From: Porphyrobacter sp. IPPAS B-1204
GTDB lineage: Bacteria > Pseudomonadota > Alphaproteobacteria > Sphingomonadales > Sphingomonadaceae
Direction of reading: 5' to 3'
Length of the DNA stretch: 59,465 nt
NCBI GenBank assembly: GCA_003724185.1
Contig: RHGM01000004.1
Location: 1 to 59,465 of the forward strand
Each line of letters opens with the position of its first letter. Within the stretch, counting starts at the first letter, position 1. The notes beneath the pieces were generated by a model. The model was given only the letters and a program-made list of their open reading frames with translations, had not been told where the DNA came from and did no database searches. Of the stretch, positions 8,413 through 16,409 are shown piece after piece. Made by a program: the position numbers and the translations under genes.

Positions 8413-10286
8413 GCGGCGAGCGGCAGACGCGCGCTGATGCAGGTCCCCTCTGACCCGCTGAGAAGCGCGAAGTGCCCGCCCAGTCCCTCAATCCGCCCCT
8501 GCATGTTGCCAAGGCCGTGTCCGGCGCGGGCAATGGCGGCATCAAATCCCCTGCCGTCATCGGCGATATCAAGCGACAGCCACTGCCCCTGAATGGTCAC
8601 GGTGATGTCGATGCGGCTGGCCTGTGCGTGGCGCAGGGCGTTGCTCACCGCCTCGCGCACGAAGGCCCGCACAGCGCGCAGCGTTTCACGCGGGGGATCG
8701 AAGGGCGGCACGGCATCACCGCGCCATTCCAGCGTCAGCCCGGCCAGCTCCACCCGGTCAGCGGTCTCGATCCTCAGATCGGCGAGCAGTGCATCAAGAC
8801 TGCGTGCTTCGGCATCGGCGTTGCGGATCACGTCGCGCAGATCGCCAATCGTCTCGCGGATCAGCTCGTTCTTGCGCTCGCCGCCCGAGGCGTGGAGCGC
8901 GGTGAGCAGCTGTGCGCCGATATTGTCGTGGATGTCCTGCGCAATCCGGGCGCGCTCCGAGGTCACTCCGCGGTCATAGGCGCTGCGGGCCTCGCCGAGA
9001 TAGGCGATCAGCCCGAGCATTTCCCTGACCATGTCGGCATCGGCCGGGCTGAACAAGGCGCGCCCTGCATCCCGGTTATGCAGTGCGACGGCAGCCAGAT
9101 CGTCCAACGCCGGAACCTCCAGCATGCGTCCTTCGTCCGCGATTGCCACTGCCTTTCCGCCGGCCGTTCCGGGGATGATCTCCAGCGGAGCAAAGGTGTC
9201 GCTCAGCAATTTGTGCCAGGCCTGGCTGCGTTCGCCCGGACTGGGTGCCAGGGCGACGCCCGCCACGGAACGGAAAAGGGCTGTCTCGTTTGGCGGCGGG
9301 CGCACGGCCAGCCTGGTCCACAGCCAACTGCGCGTCGGAAGATAGGCGAGCGCCACCAGCATCAGCGCAAAGCCCGTAGCCCGCGCCGGATCGAGCGCCA
9401 GCCAGACGATAATGGCAATGTCGACCGCCAGCACGCACAGCACGGCGCCCGCCAGAAACAGCAGCTGGAAGGCCCATCGTCCGAGGCCAAAGACCCGGTA
9501 ACGGAGCAAGGCCACTGCCAGCGCGGCGTAAATGATTATGAACAGGGCAAAGCCATATTCCGTCGCCACCAGCGGTGGCCGCTCCAGCGCCGAAGGCAGC
9601 GCCACCAGCGCGATGAAGCCCCCCGCGCCGATAGCGATGCTGGCACCCAGCCACACGGCAATGGCACGCTCCACCGGTTCGTGCCGGGTATGGCGCAGCT
9701 GCGCCCCAGCCAGCAGCAGGATCACCACCATTTCAGCCAGCGTGATGCGGTGAATTTCGACAAAGGGTTCGAACGGGCCGAACCAGCTGGCAAGGGTCCA
9801 TCCCGGAAACACCAGACAGCTTGCCGCGATGATCCAGCGCCGCTGCGGCAGGGGCCGGGGATAGCACGCAAGGAGCGCGATCATGGCGAGGCCAAAGCTG
9901 CTGGCCGCCACGACATTGATGAGCGCCGCCGTCGAAAGCACGGCGGGGGTCAGATCTATCGGCAGGAAAAACACCCCCGCGCCGAGGCAAAAGCCGTAGG
10001 TCGCCAATCCGCTGACCGCGAACAGCCACACAGCCACGTCACGCGGCCGAAGCGCAAAAATCCAGGCCGACAACAAGGCCGCACTCGCACCGGTCACGAG
10101 ACAGGAGACAAACCGGGGATCGGGCCACCGGAAGCCGCTGCCATCGCCCGGGCCGGCGGCCAGCCACAGCATGATCAGCACCGGCACCATCAGTACCAGC
10201 GCAAGCAGGCCGAAACGCCCGGCAGGCGTCAAGCGCCACCTGCTGGCGAGACCGGGCGTCACAGGCTCGGCTGAAGGTGCCGGCAT
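8409..10286 (-). CDS. Membrane sensor histidine kinase, NarX/DesK-type
   Basis: A 625-residue kinase. Residues 20-330 form a hydrophobic block with roughly nine to eleven membrane segments and only short loops, so the sensed signal is probably in or at the membrane. A cytosolic GAF-like region follows. The dimerisation/phosphoacceptor segment (ERARIAQDIHDNIGAQLL, His near residue 455) is of the HisKA_3 class. The ATPase domain shows the N box (REAVSNALRHAQAS) and the G boxes DDGRGF and GHGLGNMQGR. The last codons overlap those of the response regulator gene on the opposite strand, a tail-to-tail arrangement. Upstream, the YbjN-like gene at 10309 is 22 bp away in the same direction and probably cotranscribed. 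Confidence 0.9.
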   Translation of the reverse strand: MPAPSAEPVTPGLASRWRLTPAGRFGLLALVLMVPVLIMLWLAAGPGDGSGFRWPDPRFVSCLVTGASAALLSAWIFALRPRDVAVWLFAVSGLATYGFCLGAGVFFLPIDLTPAVLSTAALINVVAASSFGLAMIALLACYPRPLPQRRWIIAASCLVFPGWTLASWFGPFEPFVEIHRITLAEMVVILLLAGAQLRHTRHEPVERAIAVWLGASIAIGAGGFIALVALPSALERPPLVATEYGFALFIIIYAALAVALLRYRVFGLGRWAFQLLFLAGAVLCVLAVDIAIIVWLALDPARATGFALMLVALAYLPTRSWLWTRLAVRPPPNETALFRSVAGVALAPSPGERSQAWHKLLSDTFAPLEIIPGTAGGKAVAIADEGRMLEVPALDDLAAVALHNRDAGRALFSPADADMVREMLGLIAYLGEARSAYDRGVTSERARIAQDIHDNIGAQLLTALHASGGERKNELIRETIGDLRDVIRNADAEARSLDALLADLRIETADRVELAGLTLEWRGDAVPPFDPPRETLRAVRAFVREAVSNALRHAQASRIDITVTIQGQWLSLDIADDGRGFDAAIARAGHGLGNMQGRIEGLGGHFALLSGSEGTCISARLPLAA

Positions 10287-10308
10287 TGGTGTTATCGCGC
10301 GACTCCGA

Positions 10309-10815
10309 TCACTGTTGCCGCATCAATTCTGCCTTTTCCTCGGCATGGATGATGTCGGCGGCAAGGGTGACCGATTCTTCAAAGGCGCGCAGGTTCTTGA
10401 CGAAAGTCGTGACCGGCACGCCGTCACCCAGAACCAGATCCCAATGCAGAAAGGGATCGCCTTCGTCATCGAGCCGCACCGACAGGAAGGTCAGTTGGTC
10501 GGCAAGGCTCAGTGCCTCTTGCGCGGTCCATGGTTTGGCCCGGTCAAAGGCGACCTGAAAGCGGATCGACTGGCAATTGTCATGCGTTTCGGTGTTGCAC
10601 CCGTAGAACAACACGAAAAGCGATGCCTTGGGCCCGCGTGAGACGATCATCGGATCGCCGGTCCGGTCGGTTGTCAGTTCCGGGTCGTGACCGGCATTGA
10701 GCATCGCGATGACGATCCCCGGCGGATTGCTTGCGGTGATCATTTCCGCGCGATCTTCGGCCATGACCGGTGCTGCTGCAACCAAGCCCAGCAAACCCAC
10801 AAGGACGCGTCGCAT
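10309..10815 (-). CDS. Exported YbjN-domain protein
   Basis: A 168-residue protein with a signal peptide (MRRVLVGLLGLVAAAPVMAE). The start at 10815 is chosen because it begins this signal; the frame extends 45 codons further without a plausible leader. The mature part follows the YbjN pattern: a beta-rich region (DPMIVSRGPKASLFVLFYGC), then ending with the helix FVKNLRAFEESVTLAADII. A Cys pair (YGCNTETHDNC) is present. YbjN-like domains are related to type III secretion chaperone folds and their role is poorly known. The gene immediately precedes the histidine kinase gene, which suggests a periplasmic accessory role in signalling. A second exported YbjN-like protein is at 34747. Confidence 0.75.
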   Translation of the reverse strand: MRRVLVGLLGLVAAAPVMAEDRAEMITASNPPGIVIAMLNAGHDPELTTDRTGDPMIVSRGPKASLFVLFYGCNTETHDNCQSIRFQVAFDRAKPWTAQEALSLADQLTFLSVRLDDEGDPFLHWDLVLGDGVPVTTFVKNLRAFEESVTLAADIIHAEEKAELMRQQ

Positions 10816-11185
10816 GGCGCCGCCCAGGCCCCCGCGCGCCTCCGCTATATGCATGATCAAACTGTGCAAATGCCAACGTCCGGCAATGGTCACTGCTATC
10901 ATGTCATCCCCTGTAGTTTTGTATCGGCTCCGCATCCCAATACCCGCCAAGTGAAATCAAGGAGTGTCGCACCCCGCACGCTCCATTGGCTCACAATCGC
11001 CCCGGAAACCTGCGGAACGCCCGGCAAGACAAGCATAACCCTTGTGCCAGCACAATTGTCTTACCCGAACAGGGGATGCGCAAACGGAGGATTTACGGGA
11101 AAATGGCTACCTGACCGAACCGGGTAGACCAGAAATTTACCTTCACCGGATAACCATCCCGCCATCGATTGGCGAGCTATGGTCC
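10816..11185. other. Divergent intergenic region
   Basis: These 370 bases separate the leftward YbjN/kinase unit from the rightward diguanylate cyclase gene and must hold both promoters. The 19-bp motif copy at 11060 is the only clear signal. Short open frames here have no recognisable product and no convincing ribosome binding site. Confidence 0.5.
11060..11078 (+). promoter_or_regulatory. Copy 4 of the shared 19-bp motif
   Basis: CTTACCCGAACAGGGGATG is identical to the copy at 7156 at 18 consecutive positions. It lies 107 bp upstream of the diguanylate cyclase start and 244 bp upstream of the divergent YbjN gene. Confidence 0.5.
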
Positions 11186-12436
11186 ATGAATGTCATCAAC
11201 TCTCAGCCTGCGTCTGCTGCTGCCATAGGAACGGCGGACGATGGCGTTTGGGAGCGCCGGATCGAACTGCTTTCCCAACGCTACTTTCTTGACAATATCG
11301 CCCGCTGGCAATCGGCCAACCTGCTTCCGCTGGTGCTTATCGCCCTTTGCAATATTGGCCGGCCCGGCTTTGGTCTGACCTTGTCGATCGTCTTGGTCAA
11401 CGCGGCCTGCATGGCCGGGATGCGGGGGATCTGCGGACGCCTGCGTCTGCATGAAAACCCTCCCGCGCAGCACCGGCTCTGGCAGCTTTATCAGGGGCTT
11501 GCGTTCGCATCGGGGGTGTTGTGGGCCAGCCTGATGCTGCCGGTTGCAACGACACTGGGCAAGGATATTGCCTCCACCTTCGTGTGCGTCACCATCATCG
11601 CCACCGTGTCGGTGACCAGCATGGTGATCGCCACCCGGTGGAAGGGGTTTATCGCTTTCGGGAGCGGGTTCTTTGTCTGCCTGCTGCCCCAGACCTTGTG
11701 GTTCATCGATGTCATCGGCCCGATCCCGCTGGTCGCGACAGTCGCCTTTATGCCCGCCGTGTGGAGCCTTGCCAGCGCGGTCTACAAGCAGGACCGCTCG
11801 CTGATCCGGACCCAGCTGGAAAAGGAAGACCTGACGACAGAGCTGACGCGTGCGCTTGAACGGGCGGAATATCTCGCCACCCGCGACAGCCTTACCGGGC
11901 TGTACAACCGGCGTGCGTTCGAACAGGTGGCGCACCGTTTGCGAGCAGCGTCGGATGGCAGCCCGATCAGCCTGATCCTGATCGATCTGGATCACTTCAA
12001 GGCGATCAATGACGAGCATGGCCATGCCTGCGGCGATTCCGTCCTGCAGAAATCCGCAGAACTGATCCTTGAAACGATGCGGCCAGTGGACGTTCTGGGC
12101 CGGGGAGACAGCGCGGTTGCGCGCTGGGGCGGGGAGGAATTCCTGCTGTTGCTGCCCGATTGCCCCTTGCCGATGGCCGTGCAGGTGGCCGAGCGCATTC
12201 GCCAGCGCCTGGGCGGACTGACCGATCCTTCCTGGGCCCCGCACTTGAGCGTTTCGGGATCGTTCGGGGTTTCTTGCTGGCGTCCGGAAGCCACCTTGCA
12301 TCAATGCATCAACGATGCCGACGAGGCGATGTACCGGGCCAAGCACGCTGGCCGCAACCGGGTGGTTGCAGGGCAGGGCGCCGATGGGCCAGCGCATGCA
12401 GACGGTGAGGGCAGTTCTCGCGCTGTGAACGGCTGA
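11186..12436 (+). CDS. Membrane diguanylate cyclase (GGEEF)
   Basis: A 416-residue protein predicted to make cyclic di-GMP from two GTP. About six hydrophobic segments occupy residues 40-215. A short helical linker leads to a GGDEF domain (residues about 245-405) with the active-site motif GGEEF at 315-319, substrate-binding motifs DSLTGLYNRRAF and LIDLDHFKAINDEHGH, and the C-terminal DADEAMYRAKHAGRNRV. The inhibitory I-site position before GGEEF reads RGDS, so the usual final Asp of RxxD is off by one and product inhibition may be weak. The start at 11186 is the first ATG before the hydrophobic block; its ribosome binding site is weak. A motif copy lies upstream. Confidence 0.9.
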   Translation: MNVINSQPASAAAIGTADDGVWERRIELLSQRYFLDNIARWQSANLLPLVLIALCNIGRPGFGLTLSIVLVNAACMAGMRGICGRLRLHENPPAQHRLWQLYQGLAFASGVLWASLMLPVATTLGKDIASTFVCVTIIATVSVTSMVIATRWKGFIAFGSGFFVCLLPQTLWFIDVIGPIPLVATVAFMPAVWSLASAVYKQDRSLIRTQLEKEDLTTELTRALERAEYLATRDSLTGLYNRRAFEQVAHRLRAASDGSPISLILIDLDHFKAINDEHGHACGDSVLQKSAELILETMRPVDVLGRGDSAVARWGGEEFLLLLPDCPLPMAVQVAERIRQRLGGLTDPSWAPHLSVSGSFGVSCWRPEATLHQCINDADEAMYRAKHAGRNRVVAGQGADGPAHADGEGSSRAVNG

Positions 12437-12447
12437 GCCCGGTTCAC
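12425..12447. other. Hairpin between convergent genes
   Basis: GTGAAC at 12425-12430 pairs with GTTCAC at 12442-12447 around an inner GGC/GCC pair. It covers both the stop of the diguanylate cyclase gene and that of the convergent GNAT gene. It lacks a T-tract on either strand, so termination activity is uncertain. Confidence 0.3.
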
Positions 12448-13070
12448 CGTGCCGGGCGCATCATGCCCCAGAATCGTGGGCCTTCGGGCACCTGCCAGCT
12501 TTTGATGACTTCAAACCCCAGTGACCGGTAAAGCGCAAGGTTCGCCACATCCGCCGTTTCAAGCCATGCGTTCGCCCGTTCAGCATCGGCCAGCGCCAGT
12601 CCGGCGCGTATCGCGGCCCCGCCGAACCCCTGTCCGCGATGCTGCGAATGGGATCCTGCATAGTGCAGATACCAGCAACCCTCAGGCGGCAGGTTTGCCT
12701 TGATCAGATCAGCCACTCTGGCTGCGCGGCCGATCGCCGTGCCGAAGGCCAGCAGATAAGGCAGCCGGGTGCGCAGGGCCTCCCAGCGGCCTTCGCGCAT
12801 CTGCTGCGGGCTGCGCCATGCCGTGACCGCTTCGGCTTGGTCAGTCAGGAACACGGCACCGGCTCTGACGTCTTCGTCGAACACGATCCCGAAGGCGCGC
12901 ATCAGCGCGCGGCATCGCGCATCGTAATCGGGGAGGATGAAGGAAAAGGCCGGTTCATGCGCAAAGGCATCTGCCAGCGTGGCGATCACTGCCTGCCTGT
13001 CTTGTACTGATGCCGCACGGCAGGCAATCGGCGGGCGCGAACGGTCTGAAGGTTTGTCCGGGTGGTCCAT
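12444..13070 (-). CDS. GNAT-family N-acetyltransferase
   Basis: A 208-residue acetyltransferase. The acetyl-CoA binding motif appears as HSQHRGQGFGGAAIRAGL (Q/R-x-x-G-x-G/A), followed by a typical motif B region (ANLALYRSLGFEV). The N-terminal half (VQDRQAVIATLADAFAHEPA) matches GNATs that act on small-molecule substrates, but the acceptor cannot be inferred. It is transcribed away from the TetR operon and shares its intergenic region, which carries two perfect palindromes starting about 25 bp upstream of this start codon. The TetR protein therefore probably controls this gene as well. Confidence 0.85.
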   Translation of the reverse strand: MDHPDKPSDRSRPPIACRAASVQDRQAVIATLADAFAHEPAFSFILPDYDARCRALMRAFGIVFDEDVRAGAVFLTDQAEAVTAWRSPQQMREGRWEALRTRLPYLLAFGTAIGRAARVADLIKANLPPEGCWYLHYAGSHSQHRGQGFGGAAIRAGLALADAERANAWLETADVANLALYRSLGFEVIKSWQVPEGPRFWGMMRPAR

Positions 13071-13094
13071 GAGGTTATCCGCCTGAATAGCCGG

Positions 13095-13109
13095 TTGACA
13101 GCGTCAACA
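13095..13109. promoter_or_regulatory. Operator palindrome 1 (GTTGAC-N3-GTCAAC)
   Basis: GTTGACAGCGTCAAC is a perfect 6-bp inverted repeat with a 3-bp spacer, located between the divergent GNAT and TetR genes. It contains TTGACA, a -35-like hexamer, so a bound repressor could occlude RNA polymerase. A second copy starts 29 bp downstream. Confidence 0.65.
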
Positions 13110-13123
13110 TCTGCCGCCAAATG

Positions 13124-13138
13124 TTGACAGTGTCAACC
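13124..13138. promoter_or_regulatory. Operator palindrome 2 (GTTGAC-N3-GTCAAC)
   Basis: GTTGACAGTGTCAAC repeats the same perfect arms as the copy at 13095 with one changed spacer base. Its end lies 15 bp before the small ORF at 13153. The paired sites fit binding of two TetR dimers and autoregulation, by analogy with TetR-family operators. Confidence 0.65.
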
Positions 13139-13152
13139 TGCGAGAACCTGTC

Positions 13153-13269
13153 ATGCCGCGCCTGTTTGTGACTGCCGCTGCCGGTCTGTGCGCCCTTGCC
13201 GGTACAGCCTTTGGCCCTGCGCTGGCGGCGGGCAAGAACTTGCGCCACGGGGTCGCGGTTGCGCAATGA
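13153..13269 (+). CDS. 38-residue exported micro-protein or leader peptide
   Basis: A short frame starting at the first ATG after the operators encodes MPRLFVTAAAGLCALAGTAF followed by GPALAAGKNLRHGVAVAQ. The first 26 residues look like a complete Sec signal peptide with an ALAA cleavage site, leaving about 12 residues. The stop overlaps the TetR start (ATGATG/TGA), so its translation could feed into TetR. It may be a genuine small secreted peptide, a coupling leader, or the remnant of a longer gene. No Shine-Dalgarno of strong quality is visible. The coding status is inference. Confidence 0.4.
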   Translation: MPRLFVTAAAGLCALAGTAFGPALAAGKNLRHGVAVAQ

Positions 13270-13916
13270 TGGTCCGGGCCGAAGCCAAGACCGGTGCCGA
13301 TCTGCGTGAGGCGTGCCTGACCGAGGCGCTGGCGATCATCAGCGCATCCGGCGTCGAAAAGCTGTCCCTTCGTGAAGTCGCCCGCCGGCTTGGCGTGTCG
13401 CATCAGGCCCCCTATCGCCATTTCGCCAGCCGCGACCACGTGCTTGCCGAGATCGTCCGGCGGGCCTTCGCCGATTTTGCCTCGGCGCTGCGCAGCCCCC
13501 CTCACACAGACAACCCGGCCACAGATACCCTCGCAATGGGCATGGCCTATGTCGCCTTCGCCTTTGCCGAGCCATTGAAATATCGACTGATGTTCGGAGG
13601 CACTCTGCCCGAGCCGGATGCCCATCCCGAAATGATGCGGGGCGCACGCGAAGCGTTCAACGTGCTGCGCGCCGCGCTGGTCCGGCTGTTCGAAGCGCGA
13701 GGGCAGCAGCCCGATCACGACCTGATTGATCGCGAGGCGCTGTTTGCCTGGTCGAGCCTGCACGGCGTCGTCAGCCTTATGCGCACCGACGCGATCGACA
13801 CGCTCGACCTTGCGCCATCGGCCCGCGCCGCGTTTGTCGCGCACGCCTTGCAGAAGGTCGGGACGGCTTTGGGGATCGATGTGCAAGGCACACGAACAAC
13901 GGGGGGATCGCAATGA
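13266..13916 (+). CDS. TetR/AcrR-family transcriptional regulator
   Basis: A 216-residue regulator. The N-terminal helix-turn-helix reads LREVARRLGVSHQAPYRHFA (residues about 35-55), the TetR signature with the Tyr-Arg-His-Phe recognition helix end. The C-terminal ligand domain resembles the TetR_C_33/WHG group (LMFGGTLPEPDAHPEMMRGA). Two adjacent ATGs (13266 and 13269) are possible starts. The final codons overlap the DUF4188 gene (ATGA). With two perfect palindromes upstream, it probably represses its own operon and the divergent GNAT gene. Confidence 0.9.
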   Translation: MMVRAEAKTGADLREACLTEALAIISASGVEKLSLREVARRLGVSHQAPYRHFASRDHVLAEIVRRAFADFASALRSPPHTDNPATDTLAMGMAYVAFAFAEPLKYRLMFGGTLPEPDAHPEMMRGAREAFNVLRAALVRLFEARGQQPDHDLIDREALFAWSSLHGVVSLMRTDAIDTLDLAPSARAAFVAHALQKVGTALGIDVQGTRTTGGSQ

Positions 13917-14386
13917 CCGGAATCATGAAAGGCCGATGGACAGCCCAGCCCGAAGAAGGCTTCGTGGTGTTCATTATCGGTATGCGGATCAACCGCTGGT
14001 GGATGGTGCACCGCTGGTTGCCGCCGATCCTGGCGATGGGGCGGATGATCCGCGAGCTATCGCTCCAACCCGAGCTGGGCTTTCTCGGCGGCAAGACATG
14101 GTTCGGACGCACAATCGTGCTGATCCAGTATTGGCGCTCGTTCGAGGATCTTGATGCCTATTCCAAGGCCAGGGATCTTCAGCACGTTCCGGCCTGGGCC
14201 GATTTCAATCGCAAGATCGGCAATGACGGGACAGTCGGCGTCTATCATGAAACCTACCGCATCAAGCCGGGCGATTACGAGAACGTCTTCGTCAATATGC
14301 CCCCGACCTTGCTGGGCGATTGCGCCACTCTGATCGAAGCCAAGGGCGCGCTTGCCACGGCCAGGGGGCGGATTGCGCAGGCCTGA
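13913..14386 (+). CDS. DUF4188 / monooxygenase-like protein
   Basis: A 157-residue protein of the DUF4188 family, a ferredoxin-like (dimeric alpha-beta barrel) fold related to small monooxygenases. Typical features are the opening MKGRWTAQPEEGFVVFIIGM, the central LGFLGGKTWFGRTIVLIQYW, the pattern HVPAWADFNRK and the final VGVYHETYRIKPGDYENVF. The chemistry in this family is not well established. It overlaps the TetR gene by four bases and so belongs to the same operon; TetR/DUF4188 pairs suggest a role in response to a small organic compound. A probable terminator follows at 14423. Confidence 0.82.
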   Translation: MTGIMKGRWTAQPEEGFVVFIIGMRINRWWMVHRWLPPILAMGRMIRELSLQPELGFLGGKTWFGRTIVLIQYWRSFEDLDAYSKARDLQHVPAWADFNRKIGNDGTVGVYHETYRIKPGDYENVFVNMPPTLLGDCATLIEAKGALATARGRIAQA

Positions 14387-14422
14387 CCGGCGATTGGTGG
14401 CAAGCCATGCCCCAAGCGGTAT

Positions 14423-14462
14423 GGCGGTTTCCATCAAGGTTCCGCTAACCGCCTTCCTTTTC
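14423..14462 (+). terminator. Probable intrinsic terminator of the TetR/DUF4188 operon
   Basis: GGCGGTT (14423-14429) pairs with AACCGCC (14447-14453) and is followed by TTCCTTTTC. The loop is long (17 bases). It sits 37 bp after the DUF4188 stop. Confidence 0.5.
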
Positions 14463-14501
14463 GCGGGCTCTTTCAGGGGCTTTCGGTCACCACCTTAACG
14501 A

Positions 14502-16409
14502 TCACCTCTGCGGAAGCGGGGAAACGTCGCCCCCCGGTGTGCCGAGCCCCGGCAAGGGCTGCGGCACCAGCGCCGGCACCGGTTCGCGCGCGATTGTGTC
14601 CTTGAGCAGTGCCACAGCAGCACCCAACTGCGCATCCTCGCCCTTGAAACTCGCCGCCGGCGGATTGTCGACCTCGTAATCGGGCGCGATGCCATAGCCC
14701 TCGACGATCCAGCGCCCGTCGAGGCTGTACTGCGCGTTCTCGGCGATCCGCACCCCGCCATTATCGGCAAGGCGATTGCGATCCGACAGCCAGATGCCGG
14801 CGCCTGCCGTGCGCTGTCCGATCAGCGGGGCGAGCCCCAGCGCCTTGACTGCGCCTGCAAAGGTCTCGCCGTCCGAATAGGTGCGCTCGTCGATCAGCAC
14901 GGCGACATGGCCGCGATAGGCGTTCTGCATGTTGGTGGTGGGGATACCGGTCCCATCGGGCCGTGCCCAGAAGGCCCAGGTGCGGCGCATCAGCATGGCG
15001 ACGACGATGCTGTCGATATTCCCGCCGTTGTTGTTCCGTACGTCGATGATCAGGCCCGGCTTGTCCAGCTGCGGGAACCAGTCACGCGCAAAGCTGGCGA
15101 CGTCGTCCGAACCCATCGCGCGCAGGCTGATATAGCCGATCTGCCCGTCCGATAGCTGCGCGGTGGCGGCACGCTTGGCCTCGACATGATCTAGATAGCT
15201 GGCGGTCTGGAGACCTTGCAGCGTCATCGGTTCAACGATGGTGCTGAAATTGCGCGTCCCGCGCGCAAGATCCAGCCGCACCTGCTGGCCCGCCTTGCCC
15301 GCCAGCGCGAGCCGCAGGTCGGCCAGCGAAGCGACCGAGCGGCCGTCGACGAGGCGGATCACGTCACCTTCGCGCACGTCGACGCCGGGACGGCGCAACG
15401 GCGGCCGGAGGGACACGAGATCGTCCTCGGAACGCAGGATCCGGTCGATGCGCAGGCCCGCCGCGACCGGGGTGTAGCTTGCTCCGAGGAACGCCAGGTC
15501 GGGGTTCTCGCCGTCGCCCGGCAGGTCGCCGGCGCGCACCTGGCTGTGGAGGATGCCGAGCTGCGCGGCCATCAACCCGAGAATGGTGTTGAGTTCCGCG
15601 CGGTGGCCGATCCGCGCGAGCATCGGTTCATGGGCGGCGCGCACCGCGTTCCAGTCGACCCCGCGCAGGGCCGGATCATAGGCAAAGTCGCGGTGCATCC
15701 GCCAGGCATCGACGAACATCTGCCGCCATTCGGCCTTGGGATCGACGATCAGCCGCCAGTCGTCCAGCCGGAGCAGGTGCGGAGCAAGCTTGTCGGGCAT
15801 CTTGCCTTCGGCGGGAACCAGCGCCAGCGCCGGTTTGGCCGGCGATCCGGAGGCGACCATCGCGGTCTTGCCATCGGCGGCGAGCGCGAAGTCGAGTGCG
15901 CCCTTGGCGAAGACCTCTTCCTTGGCGTCGCTCTTGTCGATGGCGATTGCCACCACATCATCGTCGCGGCGGGTGTACAGGAACTTCTCGTTGGCGAAGA
16001 GCTGACCGCCGACGCCGGGTTTGGCGGGAACCTTGTAGAGGCGCTCGGCAAGTCCGGCGAGAACCATGTTGGCAGGCTTGTCGGCCGTCTTCGCCGCCTC
16101 GTCCTTGTCCTTGCCTTTCTCGCCATCCGCCCCGTCAGTCCCGGCATCGCGCTTTTCGCGATCCTCGTCGCTCATCGTAAGCTCGTTGTCCTCGCGGAAG
16201 CGGAATTTGGCCTTGGGGTCGAGCTGGAGCGCGTAGATCTCGCCGCGGTCGGGGAAGGCGACGCCCATGTTGCGATCACCCCACGGGCTGCCGGGCGTGG
16301 GCGCGAAGTTGCGGTCGGATATGAAATAGAGCCACGCCCCGTCATGCGCGAAGGCGGGCGTAGTCGTTGTACTTGCCAGAGGTCGCCTTGACCCGCTCGC
16401 CGGTCGCAA
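14502..16409 (-). pseudogene. Tricorn-like protease, C-terminal (catalytic) part after a frameshift
   Basis: This frame encodes the second half of a tricorn-type S41 peptidase. It picks up propeller sequence at PAFAHDGAWLYFISDRNFAP. It then shows the helical C1 region (FVDAWRMHRDFAYDPALRGV), a PDZ domain (LRRPGVDVREGDVIRLVDG) and the C2 catalytic region. Candidate catalytic residues are the His in ILHSQV and the Ser-Asp in TYSDGETFAGA, with DVRNNNGGNIDSI as the substrate-binding loop, by analogy with Thermoplasma tricorn. The open frame runs to 16409 but homology starts near 16361, where the N-terminal half leaves this frame. If the frameshift is a sequencing error, one protein of about 1,108 residues runs 17829-14502. 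Confidence 0.75.

Noticed and set aside
8472..10274. A 600-codon open frame antisense to the histidine kinase
   Set aside because: Low-complexity, Gln/Arg/His-rich translation without domains; a shadow of the kinase gene.
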